The notes: a model not told the origin generated them from the sequence alone. Positions 22,190 to 28,881 are shown, counted from the first letter of the stretch. The stretch is DNA of 34,476 nt from an uncultured Clostridia bacterium (GCA_944393405.1 CALYAC010000035.1:1-34476); one strand, 5' to 3'. Made by a program: numbers and translations.

Positions 22190-22378
22190 TTATAATTCCT
22201 CCTTTTTATCTAATAGTTCTGTTATTTTTTCTTCTAAATTATAATATTCTTCCCCAAAAATTCTGCTTTCATCTTCATTTCCTTCCCTATCTTTAGAAGG
22301 AATTGTGATATTTTTTTCTTCTAATAAGTTTTCAAATATATCTATAATTTCACAAGCAATTTCTCTATTTCTTTCCAT
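22190..22378 (-). CDS. Small acidic protein (62 aa)
   Basis: A 62-residue helical acidic protein begins MERNREIACEIIDIFENLLE. Its ATG overlaps the stop of 22378-22617 by one base (TAATG), a sign of coupled translation. Family unknown. Confidence 0.7.
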   Translation of the reverse strand: MERNREIACEIIDIFENLLEEKNITIPSKDREGNEDESRIFGEEYYNLEEKITELLDKKEEL

Positions 22379-22617
22379 TATAATATTCCCTCCTTCTTAT
22401 ATGCTTTATTCTTGATAAAATCAGCACATTCTTTTAAACTCCTACAAGGTAGTGAATTTCCACCATCTTCAAATAAATATTCATTAGAAGTATATACTAT
22501 ATACTTACAATTATCAATTAAATCGTTTTCTTCTTCAACCATTCCAAGTTTTTCTTTGTTGTCTTTACTTAATAATCTTTTAACCTTTTCTGTTAATAAT
22601 AAACTTTTCATTTCCAT
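22378..22617 (-). CDS. Hypothetical protein (79 aa)
   Basis: A 79-residue protein begins MEMKSLLLTEKVKRLLSKDN. The middle is NCKYIVYTSNEYLFEDGGNS and the end is a short helix (LKECADFIKNKAYKKEGIL). First gene of a six-gene unit that ends at the terminator 20314-20339. Family unknown. Confidence 0.75.
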   Translation of the reverse strand: MEMKSLLLTEKVKRLLSKDNKEKLGMVEEENDLIDNCKYIVYTSNEYLFEDGGNSLPCRSLKECADFIKNKAYKKEGIL

Positions 22618-22653
22618 AATATATTATCTCCCTTCTTCTTTCAAACTATACAT

Positions 22654-22682
22654 AGTATAGCACTATTTTTACAAAAAGTCAA
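22654..22682 (-). promoter_or_regulatory. Conserved promoter cassette, copy 22
   Basis: -35 TTGACT (22677-22682), 17 bp, -10 TATACT (22654-22659), minus strand. It starts the unit 22617 to 20342. Confidence 0.8.
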
Positions 22683-22696
22683 TAGTTTTTTGAAAA

Positions 22697-22969
22697 TTAA
22701 TTAAAATATTTTTTTCCTATTCCTCCATCAACTCTACTATCAAACCAATGCCATATTTCTTCTTTTTCAGTTCCTTTTTTCCATATATAAAAATCTTGTT
22801 CTATTGTAATTCCATTTTCATCTACTGGAATATCTCCAAATTTTTCCCACATTATATCTAAAGTGTTGTCGTATTCTTCCTCTTTTAAATAAGAATACAT
22901 TTTTAAAAAGTTATCTCTTGATAAATCAAATAAATCTCTCATTTTTTCTTTGTCATCAATAAAATCCAT
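22697..22969 (-). CDS. Hypothetical protein (90 aa)
   Basis: A 90-residue acidic protein begins MDFIDDKEKMRDLFDLSRDN. Its second half (VDENGITIEQDFYIWKKGTE then KEEIWHWFDSRVDGGIGKKY) resembles a widespread short mobile-element protein with an IWHWFD motif; I know no function for it. Single-gene unit from 23014-23042. Confidence 0.8.
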   Translation of the reverse strand: MDFIDDKEKMRDLFDLSRDNFLKMYSYLKEEEYDNTLDIMWEKFGDIPVDENGITIEQDFYIWKKGTEKEEIWHWFDSRVDGGIGKKYFN

Positions 22970-23013
22970 AATATCTCCTCCATTTCTTATTATTGTTCAT
23001 TCAAACTATAAAC

Positions 23014-23042
23014 ATTATACTACAATTTTTAAAATATGTCAA
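23014..23042 (-). promoter_or_regulatory. Conserved promoter cassette, copy 23
   Basis: TTGACA (23037-23042), 17 bp, TATAAT (23014-23019), minus strand. It drives 22697-22969. Confidence 0.85.
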
Positions 23043-23069
23043 TAGCTTTTAGAAAAATTATTAAAAAAA

Positions 23070-23093
23070 TATAAGGGATAAATTTCCCTTATA
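23070..23093 (-). terminator. Terminator after the 23185-23448 gene and its 3' structured region
   Basis: A stem pairs 23070-23078 with 23085-23093 and is followed on the minus strand by seven U. Confidence 0.75.
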
Positions 23094-23184
23094 TATAATA
23101 GGACTTTTACTTCTATATAAAAATATAGTCTGTAGTTTTACCTACTAAGACGGTAAAATCGCCTTATATAATAGGAAGGAAAAA
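23094..23184 (-). ncRNA. Candidate structured 3' RNA with alternative hairpins
   Basis: On the minus strand TTTTACC pairs with GGTAAAA nine bases later. The same bases overlap an alternative stem GTCT..GTAG / CTAC..AGAC. A further hairpin CTATAT-TTTT-ATATAG follows, then the terminator. The two stems exclude each other, as in switches, but there is no gene directly downstream, so a 3'UTR-derived small RNA is equally possible. No known class recognised. Confidence 0.35.
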
Positions 23185-23448
23185 TTACAAAACAATTTTC
23201 AAAATTTCTTCTTTATTATAATATGTAGAAAAATTTATGTCTTTGAAGTGTTTGTAAATTGCTTTTTTAATTAAATTTCTTACCTCTTGCCATTCTTCTT
23301 TTGTGTATCCTTCTTGAATTTCTTGTTCTAAAGATTTCATAAAAATACCTAAAAGAATGTGAAAGTTGTATGTAGATTTTCTAAACTCAAAATTTTCTAT
23401 AAAAAATTCAAAACTATCTACACTATCTCTTTCAGTAAAGTTTATCAT
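23185..23448 (-). CDS. Hypothetical protein (87 aa)
   Basis: An 87-residue protein begins MINFTERDSVDSFEFFIENF, mostly helical and with EGYTKEEWQEVRNLIKKAIY in the middle. AAGGGGG lies 7 nt from the ATG. Upstream is no standard array cassette, only two TTGACA words 11 bp apart (23474-23490 on the plus strand), so its regulation probably differs from its neighbours. Family unknown. Confidence 0.75.
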   Translation of the reverse strand: MINFTERDSVDSFEFFIENFEFRKSTYNFHILLGIFMKSLEQEIQEGYTKEEWQEVRNLIKKAIYKHFKDINFSTYYNKEEILKIVL

Positions 23449-23783
23449 TTGTTTACCCCCTTAAAAAAATTTTTGTCAACATATTGTCAAGTAATTTTTT
23501 TCTAATTTTATCACTTCAATTTTTGTTTGTCAAATTTTTTTGGATTTTTTTGAAAATTTTTTTAAAAAAATATTTTTTTTGAAAAAAAATAAAAAAAATT
23601 TTTTTATTCTTGAAAATTTTTTTTTTGGAATAAAAAAATTTCCCCGAAAAAAATCGAGGAAAAGGCTTCTGTATTGGAAAAATTCGAGGATTCCGCAAAT
23701 ATATATATGTATATGTATATAGGGGGAATTCTGTGATTCCCCCTATATATACTATATTTGCATTACATTATATTATGTGGTGT
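23449..23783. other. Non-coding A/T homopolymer region with two hairpins
   Basis: 335 bp without a gene. 23530-23640 is almost pure A and T in long runs. A terminator-like hairpin pairs 23640-23647 with 23654-23661 (one G-U on the minus strand) followed by a U-run. A 13-bp GC-cored hairpin pairs 23717-23729 with 23736-23748, just past the stop of the 23784-24677 gene. Open frames in the homopolymer part are low-complexity artefacts. Confidence 0.7.
23717..23748 (-). terminator. Strong hairpin after the HNH-associated gene
   Basis: 13-bp perfect stem with five consecutive G-C pairs and a 6-nt loop, 35 nt after the stop codon of 23784-24677. No U-run follows directly on the minus strand; the second hairpin at 23640-23661 does have one. 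Confidence 0.7.
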
Positions 23784-24677
23784 TTATCTTATTCTTGAGA
23801 AATAACAATTTTCAGGAGTATAATCTTTTGTTTCGTCAACCCTTTTTAAGTATTTTTTTGTAATTCCATCATAAGGATTTTTTTGTAAAGTTGCCCAATT
23901 ATAGAATTTTAAGAAACCATCTTTTTGAGAAACCCATTCTGGAAAGAATTTAATTTCTCCTTTCTCTTTGTTTGTATTAATGTGTTTCTTGTAATAATTC
24001 CAAATTCCATACAATTTAAACCCTGCTCTAGTTTGAGTTACACCATTTAAAGTATGACTTTTTTTAAAGTTTTGTTTTACCATACAACCACATGATTTTG
24101 TTTGTCCATTAGCCAAATATCTACCTTGAACAATTTTCTTCGTTCCACATTGACATTGACATTCATATTGTGCACTTCCATTTTTGTTATCTTCAACTCT
24201 TTTGATTACTGTAAAATATCCAAATTTATCTCCTTTTTTGAAGTCAGTATATTTTTTAGGTTTTTTCTTTTCTCTTTCTCTTTTTTTACAATTATCACAC
24301 ATACCAGTTTTCTTTAAATAAGACATTTTTTTACGAAAATTTGGAATTTCTACAACATTTCCACAATCACATTTCGCTGTAACAGTTCCATTTTCATCTT
24401 CTGATATTGGTGTCAATTTGTTGAATTTTATATTAAATATATCTTTTTTTGGTCCACCCATTTTAGGGTTTATTTCTTTACTTTTTCTTGAACAACCACA
24501 AGATTTCATATTTCCATTAGTTAATTGATATAGTGGGTATCCAGTCAAGATATTTCCACACTTACATTTACAATCAACTATAATTTGACTTTTCCCATCT
24601 GGATTTACATATGCCTTTATAATTGTTAATCTACCAAACTTTTGCCCAATTAATTTTTGTAAAATTTCTTCTTCCAT
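23784..24677 (-). CDS. Triple zinc-module protein with C-terminal HNH-like region (297 aa)
   Basis: Three repeats of the F-G-x-L-T-x-I ... CxCxC ... SCGC module occur. The first spans about 12-62 (Cys36, 38, 40, 60, 62). The second spans 85-130 and is altered (Cys103, 105, 127, 130). The third spans 150-198 (Cys173, 175, 177, 196, 198). This module is common in phage proteins linked to HNH or AP2-type homing endonucleases. The C-terminus has GFKLYGIWNYYKKHIN and KRVDETKDYTPENCYF, matching the R-x-D ... Y-x-P-x-N-C end of HNH proteins, but without a clear HNH histidine pair. Probably sequence-specific DNA binding, with nuclease activity uncertain. AAAGGAG site. Confidence 0.75.
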   Translation of the reverse strand: MEEEILQKLIGQKFGRLTIIKAYVNPDGKSQIIVDCKCKCGNILTGYPLYQLTNGNMKSCGCSRKSKEINPKMGGPKKDIFNIKFNKLTPISEDENGTVTAKCDCGNVVEIPNFRKKMSYLKKTGMCDNCKKREREKKKPKKYTDFKKGDKFGYFTVIKRVEDNKNGSAQYECQCQCGTKKIVQGRYLANGQTKSCGCMVKQNFKKSHTLNGVTQTRAGFKLYGIWNYYKKHINTNKEKGEIKFFPEWVSQKDGFLKFYNWATLQKNPYDGITKKYLKRVDETKDYTPENCYFSRIR

Positions 24678-24882
24678 TTTTTTTCTCCTTTCTTCAAAAA
24701 TTCAAAAATCTAAAAAAATCATTTTTGAGATTTCGTAAATTAAAAAATTTCATTTTTCTTTTTCTCAGCTTTTTAGAAATTCAAAAATTCAAAATTCCAG
24801 AAATTGATAACTTGAAAAATTTGAAAATTGAAAAAATCGAAAATCCAAAAATTGAAAAATTTCATTTTTAAAAAATCTGCTT
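24678..24882. other. Non-coding A/T-rich leader with short direct repeats
   Basis: 205 bp between two minus-strand genes. It holds repeated words such as AAATTCAAAAATTCAAAA and GAAAAATTTGAAAATTG. No consensus promoter is visible, so 23784-24677 is probably transcribed by read-through from 25339-25367. Confidence 0.5.
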
Positions 24883-25314
24883 TTATAATATTGTATTTTC
24901 ATTTATTCTGATACTAGCATATTTTCCTGTACTTCTGTTATTTAAGATATTCCCAACAGTAGTTCTTGAACAACTCATTACCAACCCAATTTCCCTATAA
25001 GTATATTTTTTTCCAGTTCTAGGATTTATACTGTTACTTAATTCCTTTACTTTTCTAACGTATTCTTCTCTGTTTATTTCGTTTTGTTTTCTACGATAGT
25101 CTTCTAAATCCTCAACTGTTCTTATTTTTCTGCTATCTCCATAAGCATATCTTGTAACATTTCTATTTTGAGCATTTTCATTTTTGCTTTTTGTTACTTC
25201 TATATTATTACCTTTAATTTCCTCTGTTACTGTAATTTCACTTATAGGAGTTGGATTATCTTTAGTGTCGACTTTTTTTATCATTTTTTTAATTGTTTTT
25301 AAAAGTCTTCCCAT
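24883..25314 (-). CDS. Helix-turn-helix DNA-binding protein (143 aa)
   Basis: The N-terminal 60 residues are Lys-rich and probably unstructured. A helix at 68-92 follows. Residues 103-128 (KYTYREIGLVMSCSRTTVGN) fit a helix-turn-helix of the resolvase/homeodomain-like type. It could be a regulator of this region or a small DNA-binding partner of the zinc-module proteins on both sides. Promoter 25339-25367, AAAGGAG site. Confidence 0.75.
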   Translation of the reverse strand: MGRLLKTIKKMIKKVDTKDNPTPISEITVTEEIKGNNIEVTKSKNENAQNRNVTRYAYGDSRKIRTVEDLEDYRRKQNEINREEYVRKVKELSNSINPRTGKKYTYREIGLVMSCSRTTVGNILNNRSTGKYASIRINENTIL

Positions 25315-25338
25315 ATTTCATCTCTCCTTTCATAAACT

Positions 25339-25367
25339 ATTATAACACAAAATTTTTAATGTGTCAA
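25339..25367 (-). promoter_or_regulatory. Conserved promoter cassette, copy 24
   Basis: TTGACA (25362-25367), 17 bp, TATAAT (25339-25344), minus strand. It drives the HTH gene. Confidence 0.85.
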
Positions 25368-25462
25368 TAGTTTTTTTAAAAAATTTAGATTTTCTTTATT
25401 GAGTCTATTTATTTTAGCATATTTATTAGGTTTTGTCAATATGTTTCTTAAAAATTTGTTCT

Positions 25463-26158
25463 TTATGTAAAGGAAAAATCTTTCCCAAAATATCTTCTAT
25501 ATAAAGAACAATATTCAAAAATCATATCTTCAAAGTTCTCATATTTATCTGTAAGAACTGTATTTCCCTTAAATTTAATATACCCATAAAACAGTTTTTT
25601 ATTCTTGTCAAAATTAAAATGATATATATTAAATTTGTAAGCAGTAATAAAAAAATCTTTATAAAAAATTCCAAATTGTAAATTTCTTTTAGAATAAGGT
25701 TTTGTTTTATGTCTTTTTCTCATAATGAAACAATCCTTATTGTAACCTTTTTCTCCACACCATTTAGAAAAATCTTCTAAATTTTCAAAATCTCCATTTT
25801 GGTCATTATCTATTTGTTTCCACCATTGTTTAATTTTACGGCTAGGTTGATTTTTTTGAAAATAATCTTTTTCCTTCCTATATATAATATAGTCTTCTAT
25901 TGTGGGAAATTTATTTTTATGTCTTTGGTTATATTTCATAAATCCAGAATAATAAGGATTCTTTGTAACATCTCCTTGTTTAATTCTAGTACAACCACAT
26001 GATTTTACTTGACCATTGTTAAGCAAAGCAGTTCTAACATAAATTGTTTTTCCACAATCACACTTACATTTCCATCTTGGTGGATTATAATGAACATTAT
26101 CATATTTTATTGTAGTTAATTTCCCAAATTTCTGACCTTCAATTATTCTCTTTCCCAA
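25463..26158 (-). CDS. Zinc-module protein, HNH/AP2-associated type (231 aa)
   Basis: One copy of the G-Q-K-F-G-K-L-T-T-I module with CKCDCG and KSCGC (cysteines 34, 36, 38, 57, 59 counted from the upstream TTG). Residues about 75-175 are basic and aromatic (KQWWKQIDNDQNGDFENLED, FSKWCGEKGYNKDCFIMRKR); the end carries beta strands (FNFDKNKKLFYGYIKFKGNT), like AP2-type modules. No ATG start exists. The TTG at 26158 is about 10 nt from AAAGGA and is preferred to the TTG at 26167, which nearly abuts it. The gene is driven from 26236-26264. DNA binding is likely; the catalytic motif is not evident. Confidence 0.7.
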   Translation of the reverse strand: MGKRIIEGQKFGKLTTIKYDNVHYNPPRWKCKCDCGKTIYVRTALLNNGQVKSCGCTRIKQGDVTKNPYYSGFMKYNQRHKNKFPTIEDYIIYRKEKDYFQKNQPSRKIKQWWKQIDNDQNGDFENLEDFSKWCGEKGYNKDCFIMRKRHKTKPYSKRNLQFGIFYKDFFITAYKFNIYHFNFDKNKKLFYGYIKFKGNTVLTDKYENFEDMIFEYCSLYRRYFGKDFSFT

Positions 26159-26194
26159 GTATATCAAGTCCTTTCGAGATTTATTTTTTCGCTA

Positions 26195-26223
26195 TTGACA
26201 CATTTAAAATTTTGTGATAAAAT
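26195..26223 (+). promoter_or_regulatory. Plus-strand promoter in the divergent region
   Basis: TTGACA (26195-26200), 17 bp, TAAAAT (26218-26223), preceded by the CTA of the array cassette. It lies inside the 5' leader of the minus-strand gene transcribed from 26236-26264, so the two transcripts overlap head to head. Confidence 0.65.
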
Positions 26224-26235
26224 AAAAGCAAGTCA

Positions 26236-26264
26236 ATTATATCAAGGAAAATTTACTTTGTCAA
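26236..26264 (-). promoter_or_regulatory. Minus-strand promoter of the 25463-26158 gene
   Basis: TTGACA (26259-26264), 17 bp, TATAAT (26236-26241) on the minus strand. The leader of about 70 nt crosses the opposing promoter at 26195-26223. Confidence 0.75.
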
Positions 26265-26321
26265 TATGTCCAACTTCTTGTTGACATTTGTTAAATCTCA
26301 ACAGCCTTAGGCTCTAGGGGT

Positions 26322-26341
26322 TTTGTCACGAACTTGACAAA
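26322..26341 (+). promoter_or_regulatory. Operator-like palindrome over a -35 box (site 1)
   Basis: TTTGTCA (26322-26328), six bases, TGACAAA (26335-26341). It overlaps the -35 box of the promoter at 26334-26362. Nearly the same sequence recurs at 27459-27476. Confidence 0.6.
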
Positions 26342-26362
26342 TAAAACAGTTTGTGGTATAAT
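26334..26362 (+). promoter_or_regulatory. Perfect consensus promoter of the structured leader
   Basis: TTGACA (26334-26339), exactly 17 bp, TATAAT (26357-26362). Start of transcription expected near 26369. Confidence 0.85.
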
Positions 26363-26368
26363 GGGTTT

Positions 26369-26620
26369 GAAGTTCTTTCAAGGAGCTCAGCCAGTAAACC
26401 TGACAAGCGACGAAGATTAGAAATTTCGTGAGCAGTAGACGAGCTTGTTAAAGCGATTGTCTAATGTCACAAGGAATGGGTGGGCAAGCTATTAAGGGTA
26501 TTAGGGGGGAAGAGCTAAAAAATCTCTAAAACCGTTGGGAGAGTAAGGTTAGAATAGATTTTATTGATGTCAGAAATTGACAATTTTTATTTTTTTGTCA
26601 AAATTTTCCAAAAATTAAAA
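26369..26620 (+). ncRNA. Candidate structured RNA or long 5' leader
   Basis: About 250 nt of non-coding sequence with much higher G+C than its surroundings, directly after a consensus promoter and ahead of the gene at 26664. Visible pairings are ACAAGC (26403-26408) with GCTTGT (26443-26448), enclosing ACGAA/TTCGT (26410-26414/26425-26429). The loop bases ATTAGA (26416-26421) can pair with TCTAAT (26460-26465) as a pseudoknot. A separate hairpin is CTCT/AGAG at 26524-26543. An inverted repeat TTGACAA/TTGTCAA follows at 26577-26601. It matches no riboswitch, RNase P, tmRNA, SRP or T-box consensus that I know. Confidence 0.6.
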
Positions 26621-26663
26621 ATATTGGATTTCTAAAGTTATTGAAAATAGGGGGTTACAGAAG

Positions 26664-27332
26664 ATGATTGAACTCAATCCTATTCTACTAAAAGATTTAA
26701 AATGTGTCAATAGCGAGATAAACGAAGAAAAATTGAGAAAAAGTTTAAAAAAACGAGAAAATGACATAATTTTAAATTTTAGGGAAGTTTTTAAAAAAGG
26801 TGAAGATATTCTAAAAATTAAAAATAAGGGAGAAATACTTTTAGAATTTAGAAGATATATAGAAATGATGTTAAGGGAGAACACAATATTATGTGTAAGA
26901 AACGTGTATGATGATAAGATTTCAGCAATTAACCAGGAGAATATCATATTTTATTTAGATAGGAAATACTATTCAGATTTTGAAATATGTAGTTTTATGG
27001 ATATTTTTAAAATAGAAACTAAAAATTATAAAAAAATATATTGGGGAGAAAGTGATATTCCGCCTCATTTAGGAGCTATATTAGACTATGTAGAAAATCA
27101 TTATAATAGTACATATAGGTTCTTCAATAACAGAAATTTGGAATATCATTATATATATACTATATTATATAAGAAGAATTTCGAAATTCGTGAATTAATT
27201 AGTATATTAAATTCCTACCATTATGAAACTGATGAAAGAAGTTTACAGTTATATGATATGAAGCTAGAAGATATTATTGGAAAAATTCAGGATATAGTTT
27301 TAGAAATTAAAAAAATTGAAAATTTTTTGTAA
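26664..27332 (+). CDS. Hypothetical protein behind a structured leader (222 aa)
   Basis: The ATG at 26664 has AGGGGG about 8 nt upstream. The protein begins MIELNPILLKDLKCVNSEIN and is predicted mainly helical, with a basic N-terminal half (EKLRKSLKKRENDIILNFRE), a central IYWGESDIPPHLGAILDYVE segment, and a C-terminal helix. The roughly 295-nt leader suggests post-transcriptional control. No family recognised. Its stop lies just before the sRNA promoter at 27339. Confidence 0.8.
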   Translation: MIELNPILLKDLKCVNSEINEEKLRKSLKKRENDIILNFREVFKKGEDILKIKNKGEILLEFRRYIEMMLRENTILCVRNVYDDKISAINQENIIFYLDRKYYSDFEICSFMDIFKIETKNYKKIYWGESDIPPHLGAILDYVENHYNSTYRFFNNRNLEYHYIYTILYKKNFEIRELISILNSYHYETDERSLQLYDMKLEDIIGKIQDIVLEIKKIENFL

Positions 27333-27338
27333 AATATC

Positions 27339-27367
27339 TTGACAAGTGTAAAAATATATGTTATATT
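27339..27367 (+). promoter_or_regulatory. Promoter of the small RNA unit
   Basis: TTGACA (27339-27344), 17 bp, TATATT (27362-27367). Confidence 0.75.
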
Positions 27368-27373
27368 TAGATT

Positions 27374-27455
27374 GAGAGAAGATTTTAATTATTGTTGTTC
27401 TTGGCGGAACACGAAAAAATGAGGGTTCAATTACAGCTCCCTCATTTTTTTATAT
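27374..27455 (+). ncRNA. Candidate small RNA of about 80 nt
   Basis: Between its own promoter (27339-27367) and a strong terminator (27414-27450) lie only about 80 transcribed bases, with no start codon and ribosome site. A hairpin TGTTC-TTGGCG-GAACA precedes the terminator. It is therefore a stand-alone small RNA transcript; the target and class are unknown. Confidence 0.65.
27414..27450 (+). terminator. Strong bidirectional terminator of the small RNA
   Basis: 12-bp perfect stem (27414-27425 with 27439-27450), with a GAGGG/CCCTC core and A/T-run flanks. Confidence 0.9.
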
Positions 27456-27458
27456 TTG

Positions 27459-27476
27459 TTGTCAAGAACTTGACAA
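27459..27476 (+). promoter_or_regulatory. Operator-like palindrome over a -35 box (site 2)
   Basis: TTGTCAAG-AA-CTTGACAA, a perfect 8+8 inverted repeat whose right arm contains the -35 box of 27470-27498. It differs in one base from the corresponding 18 bases at 26323-26340. Confidence 0.65.
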
Positions 27477-27498
27477 ATATTTTTTTTTGTGATAGTAT
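27470..27498 (+). promoter_or_regulatory. Promoter of the 27552-28226 gene
   Basis: TTGACA (27470-27475), 17 bp, TAGTAT (27493-27498). A hairpin GTTAC-TTTCG-GTAAC (27509-27523) forms close to the expected 5' end of the mRNA and should protect it from decay. Confidence 0.8.
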
Positions 27499-27551
27499 AT
27501 AAGAAAATGTTACTTTCGGTAACGAAAAAAGAAGAAAGGAAATGAAGTATT

Positions 27552-28226
27552 ATGAAATTTACAGTTAAATCAGCAGGACAATATTCTAATGTATTGTCAG
27601 ATATGATTACAAATTTTTCATTCAGAGGATATGACAAGACAGCAGATGGGTTAGTACAAGTAACAGAAATTTCTCAAAAATCAAAAATAGTAACTGGAAA
27701 ACCAGAACTAACTTTTGAAGATGAAGAGAAAGAAATAAAACCTACTAATAAAATAGCACAAGTAAACCCAATGACAAGAATTCAAATTCTAAAGGACTTG
27801 GTTGAGGAAAAAAATAAAATTGATTATGAAATAAACAAAGCAAAACAAAACCTAACTATTACAAGTCCATTTTCAGGAGAAAAAATTGGAGTAGATTTAG
27901 CAACAAAGGAAAATACATTATATAGAAGAATGGTAATGAAAAATATGGAAGATTTACTTGGGGTTGAGGACGAAGAAGTCGAATTAACAAAAAGAATGAG
28001 TCTTTCAATAGATGGACAAAATATGGTATTTGAATATCCTGTAGTTACTAAAAAAACAAGTTTAGTAGATGAAGGTAAAGTAAATGAAATGTATGCAGAA
28101 TTACATAAAAAGACACAAGAAGCCAGCGATTTAATAGATACTGCATTAAGTTCTACTTCATTTGAATTTGAAAATAAATTCCCATTATTTAAGAATGTGG
28201 ATAAAGTTATAAAAATGTATAACTAA
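27552..28226 (+). CDS. Hypothetical protein upstream of the large RNA (224 aa)
   Basis: Begins MKFTVKSAGQYSNVLSDMIT. Residues 60-75 are acidic. A helix at 88-105 (QILKDLVEEKNKIDYEINKA) and a Leu/Glu-rich region end near NKFPLFKNVDKVIKMYN. The codon pattern (GGA, ACA, GTA-rich) differs a little from the left-hand array. AAAGGA lies 11 nt from the ATG, somewhat far. The 5'-end hairpin and own promoter suggest a well-expressed gene. The large structured RNA begins 9 nt after its stop. No family recognised. Confidence 0.8.
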   Translation: MKFTVKSAGQYSNVLSDMITNFSFRGYDKTADGLVQVTEISQKSKIVTGKPELTFEDEEKEIKPTNKIAQVNPMTRIQILKDLVEEKNKIDYEINKAKQNLTITSPFSGEKIGVDLATKENTLYRRMVMKNMEDLLGVEDEEVELTKRMSLSIDGQNMVFEYPVVTKKTSLVDEGKVNEMYAELHKKTQEASDLIDTALSSTSFEFENKFPLFKNVDKVIKMYN

Positions 28227-28235
28227 AAGGGTGTG

Positions 28236-28737
28236 GGTTTCCCTTTTTATAACCCAATATTGTAAAGAGTAGAAATGATAGAAACAAAAATGAAAGGTTA
28301 TAATTCCTTTAAAAAATAAATATTTTATATAGTATTAACAGTTTGCCAAAATGATACAGTCTAAAGTTTGATATTTTGGATTATCATTTATGTAAGTAAA
28401 TAGATTACAGAAAGTTTGATGAAAACAATGCAAAAATTATTGCAAGATTTAAAGATAGAAAAAAGATATTGGTCATATCTAAAATCTTGACCTTATACAT
28501 GGGTTTCACAATTCTCATTAGTCGATAACAACGCTTCATTAATAGTTATTCGAGGTACACCATTCTATATTACTTTATAACGTTATCCATTATATATCAT
28601 ACATCGCATCATATACGCAAAATTAGGTACTGGAAAAATAGAATTTAATTTCGGTTGCTACATGCAACAGACAAATATAAAAGTTTTGATTTTATCTATT
28701 TTGAAATTGAAAATATTGGGTTGTAAAAGGGGAAACC
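28236..28737 (+). ncRNA. Candidate large structured ncRNA (~500 nt) closed by a 26-bp helix
   Basis: 28236-28261 pairs with 28712-28737 over 26 consecutive base pairs, two of them G-U, which points to selection on RNA rather than on a DNA repeat. The 450 nt enclosed have no credible ORF but several nested hairpins: AAAGG/CCTTT near 28295-28312; CAAGATTT/AAATCTTG (28443-28450/28482-28489) around AGATAT/ATATCT; ATAAC/GTTAT (28525-28549) extended by TCG/CGA; and GTTGC/GCAAC (28654-28668). A U-rich run (28739-28745) follows, as after a terminator. Size and ornate closure recall the phage-borne ROOL and GOLLD RNAs, but I cannot assign it to either. It has no clear promoter of its own and may be cut from the 27552-28226 transcript. 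Confidence 0.75.
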
Positions 28738-28822
28738 TATTTTTTATTATTCTTGAAAGTATTGATATTTTAGTATTTTTTGGAACTATTGGAAAAATTT
28801 TTAATATTTTTTTTAAAAACTA

Positions 28823-28851
28823 TTGACATTTTTTAAATTTTTTAGTATAAT
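28823..28851 (+). promoter_or_regulatory. Promoter of the SH3b-3D operon
   Basis: TTGACA (28823-28828), 17 bp, TATAAT (28846-28851), preceded by AAAAACTA exactly as in the minus-strand cassettes. It is the one copy of the full cassette on the plus strand. Confidence 0.85.
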
Positions 28852-28881
28852 GCATTCAAGTTCAAAAGAGGAGGTGAAAAA

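Noticed and set aside
23516..23722. Two opposing 60-codon ORFs made of Phe/Lys runs
   Set aside because: They are by-products of A and T homopolymer tracts and lack ribosome sites.
26485..26510. GCAAGCTATTAAGGG, like the 5' end of 23S rRNA in low-GC bacteria
   Set aside because: Only about 15 bases match; the sequence after it does not follow 23S rRNA, and no rRNA gene is present. Chance similarity is the simplest reading, although a link with the bS6-like gene is tempting.
26369..26620. Group I or II intron, RNase P RNA, tmRNA or T-box
   Set aside because: None of the conserved cores of these RNAs can be found in the sequence.
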